Assembly (NCBI RefSeq): GCF_003576645.1
Contig: NC_044917.1
Coordinates: 5,264,618-5,328,617, forward strand
Direction: 5' to 3'
Origin: Ipomoea triloba
Lineage: Eukaryota; Streptophyta; Magnoliopsida; Solanales; Convolvulaceae
Length of the DNA: 64,000 bases
Shown: in pieces, positions 21,757 through 33,067 of the stretch
Position numbering within the stretch: position 1 is the first letter of the stretch
Layout: each line of letters opens with the position of its first letter
The notes under the pieces: model-generated
Databases searched by the model: none
What the model was told of the DNA's origin: nothing
Seen by the model: only the letters and a program-made list of their open reading frames with translations
Translations under genes and position numbers: made by a program

Positions 21757-24403
21757 TGTTAATGTAATTCGATAGAAATGTCGAGTGAAGTGAAAAGTAG
21801 GCGCATAGGTTCTTCTATTCAACGCACATATGTAATTGTGGAAAGTGAAAAAGAGGGATTTCTGCCCTGGTTATTCGCCTTGACTTTCCTTTTCTTCTTC
21901 TTTCTTCAACTTACCCCTATTTTTATTAAATTTTATAAATTTGTAATTTCATAGTTTGGAGGGCAATTCCCTCTAATCAGGAAATTGCAAACTCCAAAGG
22001 TCCCATATGAATTGTAATTATAAACTTTGTGGAATTGTAATTCACTGGTGAATTATTATTTCACTTCTTCTTATCATTCTACTAAATTATTATACAAGAT
22101 CATTTTAAACTTTGTTCACTTATTCCCTTTTAATTCTCAATCATTCTATTCCTTCACACCAAATAATGTAATTTAAATCCGTACTTTATTCCTTTTTCAT
22201 AGAAATACAATTCATTTCTCCCCTAATTCTCTCATTCCAACTAAACGCACTGTCAAAGTATCTCCCATTCCAACCAAACGCCCTATCAAAGTAGGCTAGT
22301 TTGCCTCATGGGACTTTTGCAGGTCAACTCGTATACTTGAGTTCAAGTAGCCCTAATATGTCGGTTTGCAAGCTCCACAGGTCAGCTTGCACGTTAAGTA
22401 AATTAAATAAACTTAACATTTAAAAAAAAACCAATTATAATTAACAATTAAAATCATGACTCATGAATAAATATTTTAAAAACATTACAAGAATTTAATT
22501 TTAAAAAGAAAAAAAAAGTATAGATACACATGGTGTTGGCACAATTTGCCTCTTACACACCCAAGTGTGTACACAATTACACCATAACAAAGATTGCAAC
22601 TACACTTTACATTTTGTCTTTTAACTAGACTAGTAGTGTATACATTTGAATCTCTATAAGATTGGGAATAAGGATATTACATTAGTGTTCAAATAAGGCT
22701 CAATTTAAACTTAGAAAGGTTGTAGAATGATAATTGTGTAAAAGATATTTCTAAGCTTATGCACATGAAATGTTTGAATTTTGACTCGATGTAAGAATGG
22801 TCACCTGAAAATTTGTGGGTCTTATTTTTTAAATCATAAAAATCGAACTGATTGTCAGGTTTTTTTTTAAGGTCGAGGTCGGTGTCGAATTGAGTTCGGG
22901 TGCATAAATCCAAAATTTTAAAGTTATTCTAAAAAATTGAAAAATCTTAAATTCTAATTGTATTGAGCAAATGAATAAGCAAAAGAAATAAAGAAATAAG
23001 AAAAATATTCTTCATATGACAACTCAAAAAGACTAGAAGATAGCATATCCATCTATGAAACACAACAATTGGATGTTAATGGCTTAGATCTCCCCTTAAA
23101 GATTTAAATTCGGATATTTACTGGGTACTACAACAACACTTAATTTTTCGGCCACTAAGTTATGCCCTAGGAGTATTTATCTCCAACTATGACTAGGCAT
23201 TATTGGCTAACCAATTGGTCAAAATACAGATAAAAATATCAAACAAGTTTGTACTTGAAATTATGATAGCACAATAACACAAATATATAATAGTATACTA
23301 TCATACATGAATGAGAAAAAAATCATTATTAAAAAATGCATATAGCATAAACTCAAAAATAATTTTCAGGTGAAGAGACATGTGTACTCATCACAAAAAA
23401 AAAAAAAAAAAAAAAAAAAAAAACAAACATAAAAGTAACAAATATAGCAATCAACTATACAATTAAATGATATAAGCAAGTATTACCCCATTAGTTGGCA
23501 TACACTTACAACTTGCCCAAATAAAATTAAGGCTTCGGTGTTCACCCTTCAACCATTATTGACCTCTCGCAACTCACAGCCTCCATCAAATTATCATTGA
23601 CATGTTATGAATCTATGATACAATGTTTTTTCACAAAGAGAAGATGACGATTATGGTAAAGAGAAAAAAAAAAGTATATATAATGATATGCATATGACTA
23701 ACCTCGAGTATTGACTATTTAACGATGTCGTTGTAAAAATGAATGCTATAGATTAGAGTATGACTAGATAATCGATGAATGGAGAATAAAGATCCAATGA
23801 TTTGAGGGGGTGAGAAGATCTAGGATTCATCATAGTGTAGCTGCGCAAGAGTGATGATCGGAGAAAAGTCAAAGAACTAGAGAAAAAAGAAGAGAATCAG
23901 CAAAAAATAAGGTTTAAATCAAATGCAACTGAAACCCTAGATGTTATTTTTTATATAAAACATATACTCGAAACTTGGGTCGGATTATGAAGAAAAAAAA
24001 TCCTTACCTGAAACTCAAGCCGAAAATAAGCAAATCGACATCAATTTCAAATGGGTTCAATGGGTCAAACCAGTCCGTTACATTTTGGGTTTTACTTAAA
24101 AGTTGCCCGCCTTGTCGCTAACACCTTGCTTTGTATGTCTCAATGGTGGTATCTTGATGGGTTGTAGGTGGGTTCTTGAGATCCCACTAACATCATGTTT
24201 GGACTAAATACATGGACAATTTTGATAGAGTTTTTATGAGAATTTTTGTCCAAGACTTTAAGAAAACTTTGTAACAAAATTTTGAAACATTTTGACTCAA
24301 AAATTATTTTGAAGCACTTTATTCAGTATTCAATTTGATAAATATATTAAAATATCTGGTAAAATATACCGAGTTTGGCTTACCAAAAGGTATAGAATAA
24401 ATG
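21757..24403. other. AT-rich intergenic DNA
   Basis: Contains the upstream region of the coiled-coil gene, then no supported gene. Notable: a 30-bp imperfect duplication of the word CCATTCCAACYAAACGC near 22230-22290 and a long A run at about 23397-23423. Confidence 0.5.
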
Positions 24404-24556
24404 TTTTTTAGTACTATTGACTCTGTTACAATGTAGTATCTGTTCATAGCTACTTTTTCATCCAAATGAAGCACGTGCCTCCATTAAAGCTCAAACCCAC
24501 CCCCTCCCATGTGGGGTGCAACTGGGTGCCACTAGACCACAAGTTCTTTGGTTATG
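24404..24556 (-). mobile_element. tRNA-derived SINE, minus orientation
   Basis: Reads inverted: TGCCACTAGACCACAAG is the reverse complement of a pol III A-box head, and GACTCTGTTACAATGTAGTA with GTTCATAGCTA is the reverse of the tail seen at 6540-6585. The internal part differs from the other copies. Confidence 0.7.
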
Positions 24557-25049
24557 GTAGAAATGTTAAGAATTTGTTGAAACAAAACTGAGTTCATGAA
24601 ATGAATAGAAGTATTGTTCAACTTAATTTTTACAAAATGAATCATATTTCTTTAACTCTTCTTCCTCTCATATTGAAATCTTAATATTTTATTTTTTAAA
24701 CTTAGAACTCTTGAAAGATTGATCTTGGAGAGTGGAAACGAAAGAATCATTTTACAGTATTTGGTTTGATTCAACAATTAATTTTAACGGTAGTAGTTTT
24801 ATATTGTCCTTAATTATAAGATTATTTAAAAGTACATGAAATTTTAACGGTGTTAGTTATATATTGTCCTATAATACAAGGATTTAGTAGGTATTTTAAC
24901 CATTACAAAATATGGTGAGCTTGGAAGGTCAAATTGCTCCAATCCTAGAAATATTTGTAGTGAGTATATATATAGAAATTGAAGCACGTAGAGATGATAT
25001 AATATGTGAGATGATCTAGAAATATGATTAGATGATGAAGTAGATAAAA

Positions 25050-25155
25050 ATTTGTGTGAGACTGTCCCACGTGTCTCAATCTGACCCATTAATCAAAGAT
25101 CCGTTTTGCCTAACGGATTGAGACCTGTGAGATGGTTTTACACAAGTGTTACCCG
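25050..25155. mobile_element. Short MITE related to the 48793 family
   Basis: About 105 bp beginning AATTTGTGTGAGACTGTCCCA and ending GTGAGATGGTTTTACACAAGTG, an imperfect inverted pair like the termini of the copy at 48793-49243. It lacks most of the interior. Confidence 0.6.
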
Positions 25156-26350
25156 ATAAAGTATATATGCCAAACCAAAATGAGATGATGTGGCACATTC
25201 TACTTGTTGACTTGGTCACGTGACAACATGGCAAATAATTATAGTAGACTTTGAGTAAATGCTTTGCAATTTGCTCTATGTCCCTATTGATGGATATGAG
25301 TCGGGCCTTCTCCTATAAATTTGTTTCATGGTTCCTTTTATCTTTTGAGTATATTTAGGGTGCAATATGACATGATAAGTTATACTATTTGACAAGATGA
25401 ACAAGGCCAAGCGGGAATGGAACTCCATGTATGCTTGGCTTGTCTTTACATCCAAGGAATGATTCAGCAGTGCAATTCCTAGATGTAACACAACACTGGG
25501 GCACCCACATTGTTGTATGTTTTGCCTATATATATGGCTTTTACATTTGTAAATGCAGGGTTTACAAGTTCCTCCTTCCATATAAAAGAATGGATACATT
25601 ATTTCTTTTTTAATGATTGGCATCCTTTTATCTTTATCTTTTTGACCATGCACAAAGAATCTTTAATCCATAATTTAGGAAAATTAATAAAATAAAATAA
25701 AACGAGGCACAGGGTAATTACTAGTCAAAAAAATGTGGAAAGATGCAGAAGCCGACAGAAGTCTCCACTCTGGACTCCAGTATGTGAATACCACTTTGCA
25801 GATTTCTTAAATCCCTTCGTGCAATCAATGCCTGAATATCAGGGTTATTTTTATTTTTTTATTAATTTTTTTTTAAATATAGTTGGTTTGTGAGCGGAGG
25901 GTTGGAGGCTATTTTATAAGAAAAAAGAAGAAAAAAAATTAAATCAGTTAGTACAACAATTGGTTGTCGTATTGAAAGTCAAACTTATAATTTTGTGATT
26001 GTGAAATACCTTGTGCTCAGTTAGTACTTATGTATTTTTTCTTGAGGGAAGATAACATGATCGAATTCTCCTTAAGTGAAAGTCACAGAATCGAACTCAT
26101 TAATATTACTCAAAAAAGAAATTGATATTAAACATCCACAAATTGTAGATAACATGTGAAGATAACGAGACAAAATTACATGTGTAGGAATCATTTCCAT
26201 TTTTTAGTCTTTCCGGTCAGTCCTCAATTCTCAAAACTTTAACTGCCAAATAAATGAACCGTTCTTAAACGTTTCAGTCGTTTCTTATTCTTTTGCAGCC
26301 ATTATTTCCCCACTCTCACTCTCACTCCCTCTTCCTGATCTCTGCGGAAG
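25156..26350. other. Intergenic DNA upstream of the PDCB-like gene
   Basis: No supported gene. The last 100 bp before the ATG are pyrimidine-rich (CCCACTCTCACTCTCACTCCC), typical of a plant 5' leader. Confidence 0.5.
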
Positions 26351-27602
26351 ATGCCTAAAACCTTCTGCTTCTCATTCGCTTTCTTTTGCTTACTTTGGAG
26401 CCTATGCGCGGCCCAGGGCGGAGGAGGTTCCACCGGAGTGGCGGTGGAATTGTGGTGCGTAGCAAAGAACAACGCGGAGGACGCTGCACTTCAGTCGGCG
26501 ATCGATTGGGCCTGCGGAGCCGGCGGTGCGGACTGTGCGCCAATCCAGCCCGGCGGACCCTGCTACGACGCCTCTGATGTCCTCAGAACGGCGTCGTTTG
26601 CGTTCAATGATTACTCCCTTAAGCACGGCATGACCCAGGATAGCTGTAATTTCCAGAACACCGCTGCTCTCACTTCTCTCAACCCTAGTAAGTAGTAATT
26701 ATTCAATTATTTTACTGTATACTGAATTAAGCTTGCTTTTTTACACTGCAAGAAGGTATATATAGTGATGGTTTTCTCCATTCTCAACTCGTGATTTTGT
26801 AAGTTTTGTTTGATTTTTGGTTTGTAGGTTTTAATGGGTGCAAATTTCCATCAAGGTAATTGTAAGTAGAATTCTTTTACTGAATTTCTTCTACTTTTTG
26901 CAGTGATTTTAGTTTACTTCGGAAATACTACGTATATGATAACAAAAAAGTAAAAACAGAGAAGAAAAGAATTGAAAGCAAAGAAAATTTGCCAAATTTA
27001 CAAAGCCTCGTTGCTCATTACACTGGCATTATTAAACTCCGGCAAACATGGTTATAATTGAACTGCTTTCAGGAATATTCTGTGTCACGTGAAAGCTGCC
27101 ATACCTGGTTTTGAAAAGAATATTTCCAACTTTGTTCATCTAATGATCACATAGATCCACTTTCTTTAAGTTTACTGGCATTTTTTTTATAAATTACAGT
27201 GATGGATCATAAGAACATTGGGTGAGTTTCTTGTTAAGGGCTTAAGGCTCAGTATGAACTTTCCCCTGTAATCTGAAATATGCAAAGCATTACAAGTTAC
27301 AATGAATGGAATATGCAAACCCATTTTCTAGAATCAAAATATATTTGAGTGGATGGACAGCTTGACTTAAATTTTTGAAGTGAATTACACCATACTGCAT
27401 CTTGGATTTACTAGGGAGCAAATGATTTTATGTCCATTGTTTGTGCAGCTTTAGTAAAGGAAGTATTAACGGTACAACGAATGTGGGATTAGAGCCGCCT
27501 GCAGCAGATATCAGTAGTAGCAGCAGCTCAGCAAGATTAGGCAGATGGATTGGGGGTTTGACCACAATGCCTATGTTTTTCGCAACTCTACTGATGCTGT
27601 GA
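26351..27602 (+). CDS. Plasmodesmata callose-binding protein (X8 domain, GPI-anchored)
   Basis: Three exons: 26351-26687, 26828-26855 (a 28-bp microexon) and 27449-27602, giving 172 aa. A signal peptide ends near residue 21 (SLCAAQ). The X8/CBM43 domain spans about residues 33-122 with its ordered landmarks WCVAKN, AIDWACG, ADCAPIQPGGPCY, ASFAFNDY, SCNF and NGCKFPS; it binds callose (beta-1,3-glucan). A Ser-rich linker and a hydrophobic C-terminus (MPMFFATLLML) fit a GPI-attachment signal. PDCB proteins sit at the plasmodesmal neck and promote callose build-up that limits cell-to-cell transport. Splice phases agree: the split Ser codon joins exons 1 and 2, and AG/C joins exons 2 and 3. Which PDCB member it is cannot be told from the sequence alone. 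Confidence 0.93.
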
Positions 27603-28309
27603 GGAAGTGAAAGTCGACTCTTGTTTCATTTCCATTTCATGTTGTGTATCAATGATAGAATTTTATGTCGAGAAGATCTGCCAGGTACGAAATGCTCGTT
27701 GCAGTGTCCACAGGATCCATTTTACGCGACTGAATGATCAAGATTTTAACCCAGTGTTTCTCTGCTTAGTGCATTGCTTGAACCAAAGTGTTGATAAAAA
27801 TCCTGCACTGGCAAGCAAATTTTTGTTTACTTTTTATGGTTTATGATCAGTTTCGTTTTGGTAATTGTAAATTATTACATTGACTTTCGAGCTTCCATTC
27901 TTGATATATATTTTGCTCATTAAAGTTCCTGTCTTTTGAACCTTGATTGAGGAATGGGGGCTGTGTTTATGTTAGAGGGATAATATTTGGACTGTATTTT
28001 AGAACATTGCCTATCAGTTGAACTTCTAGACACCAGTCATTTGTTAATTATACCATGGACCGTAATCTATATTACAAAGTGGAACTACTAGTACAAGTTC
28101 ATTTTTATTCTATTACAAGTTCATGTTTAGGTAGTACATTAAAAATGAACTTGAAATACAATAAAAATGAACCATTATCAAAATATTAGAACTTATTAAA
28201 AATGAATTTGTAGTGTAATAAAAATGAATTTATAATATATTAAAAATAAATTTGTGTGTTAGTAATTTACCTTATAATGTGACGGTTGTGACCCATGGTT
28301 CGTGGTATA
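27603..28309. other. PDCB 3' region and AT-rich spacer
   Basis: Begins with the likely 3' untranslated region of the PDCB-like gene. Further right (28100-28260) it becomes a low-complexity series of AAAATGAA/AATAAA words. No gene seen. Confidence 0.5.
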
Positions 28310-28318
28310 ACAATTGTC

Positions 28319-28909
28319 GGGTTGTTATGCCGTGGACCTAGGTCCACCTTGCAAGGTGGATCTGGGTCTACATTCACATACATTATATTCCACATTCACA
28401 TACACTATACTCTACATTCACAATTTGTAAACTCCACATTCACACATTACAGGATTATATGTTTAGTAACTATATTACCACTGTTATGCATTCACACATT
28501 CAAAACTCTATATTCACAGGTCCTATACTCCACATTCACAACTTGAGAACTCCACATTCACACATTACAGGGCTACAAGTTGCTAGAACTTCTTAACTCT
28601 ATTACAGATTCGTACATGCATAACTCTACATTCACGATTTCTATACTCCATATTTACAATTTGAAACCTCCACATTCACACATTTCTGGGCAACTTTACA
28701 TTCACACAATCATAAATCTACATTCACGATTTCTATACTCTACATTCACACTTTGAAACTTCTACATTCACACATTTTTGGATAACTCTATATTCAGCAA
28801 TATGTTTACTAATTTAAAAAATAATAAAATAAAAAAAGAGACAAAACGACATAGTTTTGGACCCAGGTCCACCTTGCAAAGTGGACTTGGGTCCACAACA
28901 TAATTTGCC
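28319..28909. mobile_element. Palindrome-ended Mutator-like MITE, copy A
   Basis: Flanked by a perfect 9-bp duplication ACAATTGTC (28310-28318 and 28910-28918). Left end GGGTTGTTATGCCGTGGACC and right end, read inverted, GGCAAATTATGTTGTGGACC. Each end is followed by a short hairpin built on GGTCCACCTTG and its reverse complement. The interior is a string of short units such as CTCCACATTCACA and CTACATTCACA. Non-coding. Confidence 0.85.
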
Positions 28910-28924
28910 ACAATTGTCACTCAT

Positions 28925-29152
28925 TCAGTAGTTATGTTATGGACCTGGGTCCACATTGCAAGGTGGACCCTTGTTTATTTACATACTCAATTTTCACAAT
29001 TTACAATTTACATACTAAATGTTCACAATTTAAATTGTGAATATTCAATATGTAAATTGTGAATTGTGAACTGTGAACATTCAATATATAAATTATGAAG
29101 ATTCAATATATAAATTGTGTATTTTAGACTCGGGCCACAGAATAATTTACCG
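28925..29152. mobile_element. Palindrome-ended MITE, copy B (short)
   Basis: Lies immediately beside copy A. The flanking 10-bp direct repeat GTCACTCATT occurs at 28916-28925 and 29153-29162. It starts with GTTATGTTATGGACCTGGGTCCAC and ends GGCCACAGAATAATTTACC. The interior is an inverted repeat of TTCACAATTTA / TAAATTGTGAA. Confidence 0.75.
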
Positions 29153-29380
29153 TCACTCATTAAACTGGGCTAAGCTATAGATTCTGCTATATGGAGGCCC
29201 AATAATTAGGCCTATTGAGCTTTGTTATTTATTTTTTGGGGGATTGGACAACCCAAAAACTCTGTCAAATTTAGATTTAACTATTTAAGTTGACGAATAT
29301 GGCAGCCTCCAATTCTCCAAGGCAATTAAATACTCGTACGGACCAGATATTTTCTGGGTTGAGAGTTGAGACTGGAAACC

Positions 29381-29637
29381 TAGAGTTGTTAGCGAACAGA
29401 GCTTTTGACAAATTACTCGTGTTCGAGCTCGGTAAGCGTTTGTTTATGTTCGTTTATTAAGGTAAATGAACATTAACAAACAAAATTTAAAGCTCGGTTA
29501 ATAAACGAACAGAGTCTGAACAGTGGTAAGCTCGTTTGCTAAGTGTTCGCGAACAAGCTCATTTGTGTTCGTTTAGTAGTGTTCGTGAACAAGCTCGTTT
29601 AGTGTTCGTTTAATAATGTTTGCAAACATGTCTACAA

Positions 29638-29678
<41 letters not shown>

Positions 29679-29981
29679 ATTGTTCGTGAACATAGATTAT
29701 TTCTTGTTCACGAACAAATTGTGTTCATGAACATATGCATGTGTTTGGTTATTAAGTGTTCACGAACGTGTTCATTAACATGTTTGTGAACGTGTTTGTT
29801 AACGTTTGCGAACGAACGTGTTCGCGAACGTTAACGAACACTAACGAACGCTTAACAAATGAACACAAACAGGATTTTCAAAAACCTTAACAAACGAACA
29901 CAAACACGAACACTCTAAAATCCTTAACAAACGAACAGGAACAGTCTCCGTTCGTTTATGTTCGGTTCGTTAACCACCCTA
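29381..29981. mobile_element. hAT-like foldback MITE rich in CGAAC/GTTCG
   Basis: 8-bp target duplication TGGAAACC at 29373-29380 and 29982-29989. Terminal inverted repeats TAGAGTTGTTAGCGAAC and TAGGGTGGTTAACGAAC (right end inverted). TAG-type ends with an 8-bp duplication are the hAT pattern. The interior consists of many GTTCGTTTA/TAAACGAAC words facing both ways and an internal CA/TA microsatellite. A related, less complete copy is at 61738-62072. Confidence 0.8.
29637..29679. repeat. (CA)n(TA)n microsatellite
   Basis: About 27 bp of CA followed by about 16 bp of TA inside the hAT-like MITE. Confidence 0.95.
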
Positions 29982-29989
29982 TGGAAACC

Positions 29990-32296
29990 TCATCTTTTCT
30001 TCGCTTTCATCAAACTCAGCACATTCTAACCAGTAACCACATCACAAGCATCACAAGTCATAAACTTATTTTATTTAGCAAAATTTTAAGACAACGATCA
30101 TTTATACATACTACAACCTAAAAAGCTTTTTAGGTTGTACTAAACCTATCCTCATACTAGTTATTTCAATCAAACACGTGTCTTTAGATTATACTCGATG
30201 TGAATTGGCACAATATTAATTTCACATTTTAGACTTTTCTATTTTATTTATTACTAAGTCATTAGATATTTTAATATTAATTTCCCAAAAATTATAAAAT
30301 TGTGCATATGTTTTATCAAAAATATAAAGGAGAAAGAATACATCTTATCAATGATCAACATTGTAGAATTACATGGCATGAAGTTTTCTCCCCATAGGTA
30401 CATGTGATACGGATGTGTTATCCCCCGTGATGTGATTTTGGAAAAATATGGAGCCCTAAAGTCAAGTACGTTGGGTATAAGCAAACGTGTAAGGTGCCAT
30501 TGAAAATAAAATTTCAAGCAAGAAGAATTTGAGAACCATAAAAGCCCGGTTTGAAAATTACCCACAATACAACTAATCTGGAATAGACTAGGTCCAGGTG
30601 CTGCAGGTTATCGACATGTACATATTTGGTGATTTGGTCAATATACGTTTACGTGCTAAATAATTTAACAAATGCAATTTGTCCTAATGATATATAACCT
30701 AGAAAATAGTTTTAAAAAATTAAAAATTTTAGGTGAAAAAATGTTGAGTGAGTTACTGAATTAGTCATGTTTGTGTGATTGGACGCTTAAATTAAAAATT
30801 TGTGGAATTATAATCTCGATTAGCAACCAAAAAAAGTGTAATTTATCAAAGGATTAAACTCCACTCCTGTTATGAACTTGGTAAAAAAGGTAAATTGTGA
30901 GATATACTTATTTCGTCGCGATGAGTGATAGGAAAAACCCAGAAGTTGTATATTCAATGTAAATAAGTTCTAATGTACAAATACAAATATACAAGATAAT
31001 ATAACAGGAGTAGAGTCACTCGATACGAGACTCGATTCTTAGTCTTTCTTTTGAAACTTCACCCTTATGACCAACTGAATTGTCTATACAGACTTGTTTT
31101 TTGTTTTTTCAATTGACGCTAACAAAGTTCTTTTTTTTTAGTTATACTTGTGAAAACTGATGTAACATAAGTCTTCAAATTATTGATTGTAATATAATAT
31201 TCCATGTTGTTTTCTCCTCTCTATATATGAGTTGTTTAAGTCAATGGTGTAGAATATTAAAGAATGGAGTTGAGCATTTGTTATATGGCAATGGGGTCAT
31301 GAGCATTATATTCAGCAAGCCCCCCTACCTAATTCTAGGATTCTCTTTTACTTTTTTGGTAGTGTTAGTCATTCTTAGGTAACCAAATACCAGAAACCAT
31401 TTCTAGGACGACCAGATCAGATCAATCCACATCCTCATCTTCAATTATTTTACTTAGCTTATTCCCACCTCAATTTCATCTCACTAGGCCATTCTTTCCT
31501 TAACCACCTACTATCTTTTACTTTTTCTTTTACAAGAATTAAAGATTAAACCGACTTAACACATCTTATAAAGTCTAAAGTCTATGTCATTAATTAAAAC
31601 CTGACAAAGTAGTGTATATATACACACACTCCATTGACTAACTTAATGGTAGACACAGACACACAGTAAATTTTATATATTTAAAAGCTTACATGAAAAA
31701 TCACATTAGATTAGAAAAAATTAATTAATTTTAAAACTATTAAAGAAAATAAGCAAACAAATAAAAGTAGATTCGATATTAGGATAGTAAAAATAAGACT
31801 ATGAGAGCAACATAATTGTTATTTTGTATTAGTTACACAAGTAAAGTTTGGGAAGAAAGACTAGAAATTGAGTCTCAGCATGTGAACAACTTCTCAAACT
31901 GAGGGCTCATAATAAGTAAAAGTAAAAGTCTAGCTTATGTGTTGGGAAGATAGTTAATACAAATATGTCTTTTAATTGAGAGTAAATAATATAATAAAAA
32001 GTGAAAGTGAAAATACATAAAATATTACTCTTATTGAATGAATTTACATAAGGAGAGGGATAGAAAGTATACAAAGGGAGAAGAAAAAATAAAGAACCAA
32101 AAAACTCTTTGCCCAGAGTAGTAGATGGCCGGAGATATTCATGTAAAGATTGCGTTACATAACTGATAGAAAAGTAGCAGATAATTCAAGAATGTATGTA
32201 TAATATGATCTGATGAAACGTAAGGCCAGTTCGTGATTGATGAACAGAACACGATACCAAAGTCATACATAAATATGATCGAAATTAATTAATTAA
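29990..32296. other. AT-rich intergenic DNA
   Basis: No supported gene. A 103-codon minus-strand frame at 30254-30565 has no recognisable motif or splice context and is not called. The right end should hold the 3' region of the ATL gene. Confidence 0.5.
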
Positions 32297-33067
32297 TTAT
32301 TGCCTCTCAAGATCTTGTACAATACCATTATTATCTTCTCCGCCAAGAGTTTGAATTCGTCTAGACGATCTCTCTCTGCCGCTCAGAATCTTTCTGAAAG
32401 AACTCAACCGAAAGCTCGAGCTGCTGGGCCCACCAGCTTTCCCCGACGGGTGCAGCATTCCGCAACTTCCGCCGGCGGCCTCGGAAGTCCCCTCCGCGTT
32501 TATCGCGCATGAGGCAACTCGCTCCAGAGGCGGAGCGGACGGAGGCGGATTTGACGGCGGCGGGGCCGTAACGGCGCCCTCCCGAGGCTCGGGGACCGGG
32601 CGGGAGCTCGGCTCGGCCTCCGTACGACAAATGGGACACGTGGACTGAGTTCCGAGCCATTTGTCCACACAGTCCGCGTGGAAAGTGTGGTTGCAGTTCG
32701 GCAACGTCCGAGCCATCTCCCCGTCCTGCAGGAGGCTCAGGCAGACCGAACACTCAACCGTTTCGCTCTCTTCCACTTTCTGGTAGACCGTTACGGGGAG
32801 AGCCGCTATGACCGAGGGGTGTAGCCCCGTCTTCGGCGGCTCGGCGGACTGATGAGCGCGGGCTGCGGCGGCGATCATCATCTGCTGCAGCGCGGCGCGC
32901 CGCCGCGCCTGGCGCCGCAAGATGCATCTCGCGTAGATATGAAGCACCGTCACGATGAACACCACGCAGGATAGCGAAATTATGGCGGTGAGCATGATCT
33001 TGCTGTTGAGGTCGTACCGGTTATGCTGGCGGAAGAAGGGCGGCTCGTCATCGTCGTCGAAGCCCAT
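32297..33067 (-). CDS. ATL-type RING-H2 E3 ubiquitin ligase
   Basis: Intronless, 256 aa, the usual layout of the Arabidopsis Toxicos en Levadura family. It has one transmembrane helix near the N-terminus (about residues 24-46), then a basic stretch (RRQARRR). The GLD motif is at about 80-92 (TGLHPSVIAALPV). The RING-H2 finger has zinc ligands C106, C109, C125, H127, H130, C133, C144 and C147, with the E2-contact W137 of CVDKWLGTQSTCPICR. The Pro/Ser-rich tail is variable in the family. ATL proteins are membrane-bound ubiquitin ligases with roles in defence and stress; the specific target is unknown. The gene is GC-rich against its AT-rich surroundings, as is common for ATL genes. ATG 33067 gives the acidic MGFDDDDEPPF start. 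Confidence 0.95.
   Translation of the reverse strand: MGFDDDDEPPFFRQHNRYDLNSKIMLTAIISLSCVVFIVTVLHIYARCILRRQARRRAALQQMMIAAAARAHQSAEPPKTGLHPSVIAALPVTVYQKVEESETVECSVCLSLLQDGEMARTLPNCNHTFHADCVDKWLGTQSTCPICRTEAEPSSRPVPEPREGAVTAPPPSNPPPSAPPLERVASCAINAEGTSEAAGGSCGMLHPSGKAGGPSSSSFRLSSFRKILSGRERSSRRIQTLGGEDNNGIVQDLERQ

Noticed and set aside
30254..30565. 103-codon minus-strand frame
   Set aside because: No recognisable motif, no upstream promoter or splice context, AT-rich flanks; chance frame is more likely.
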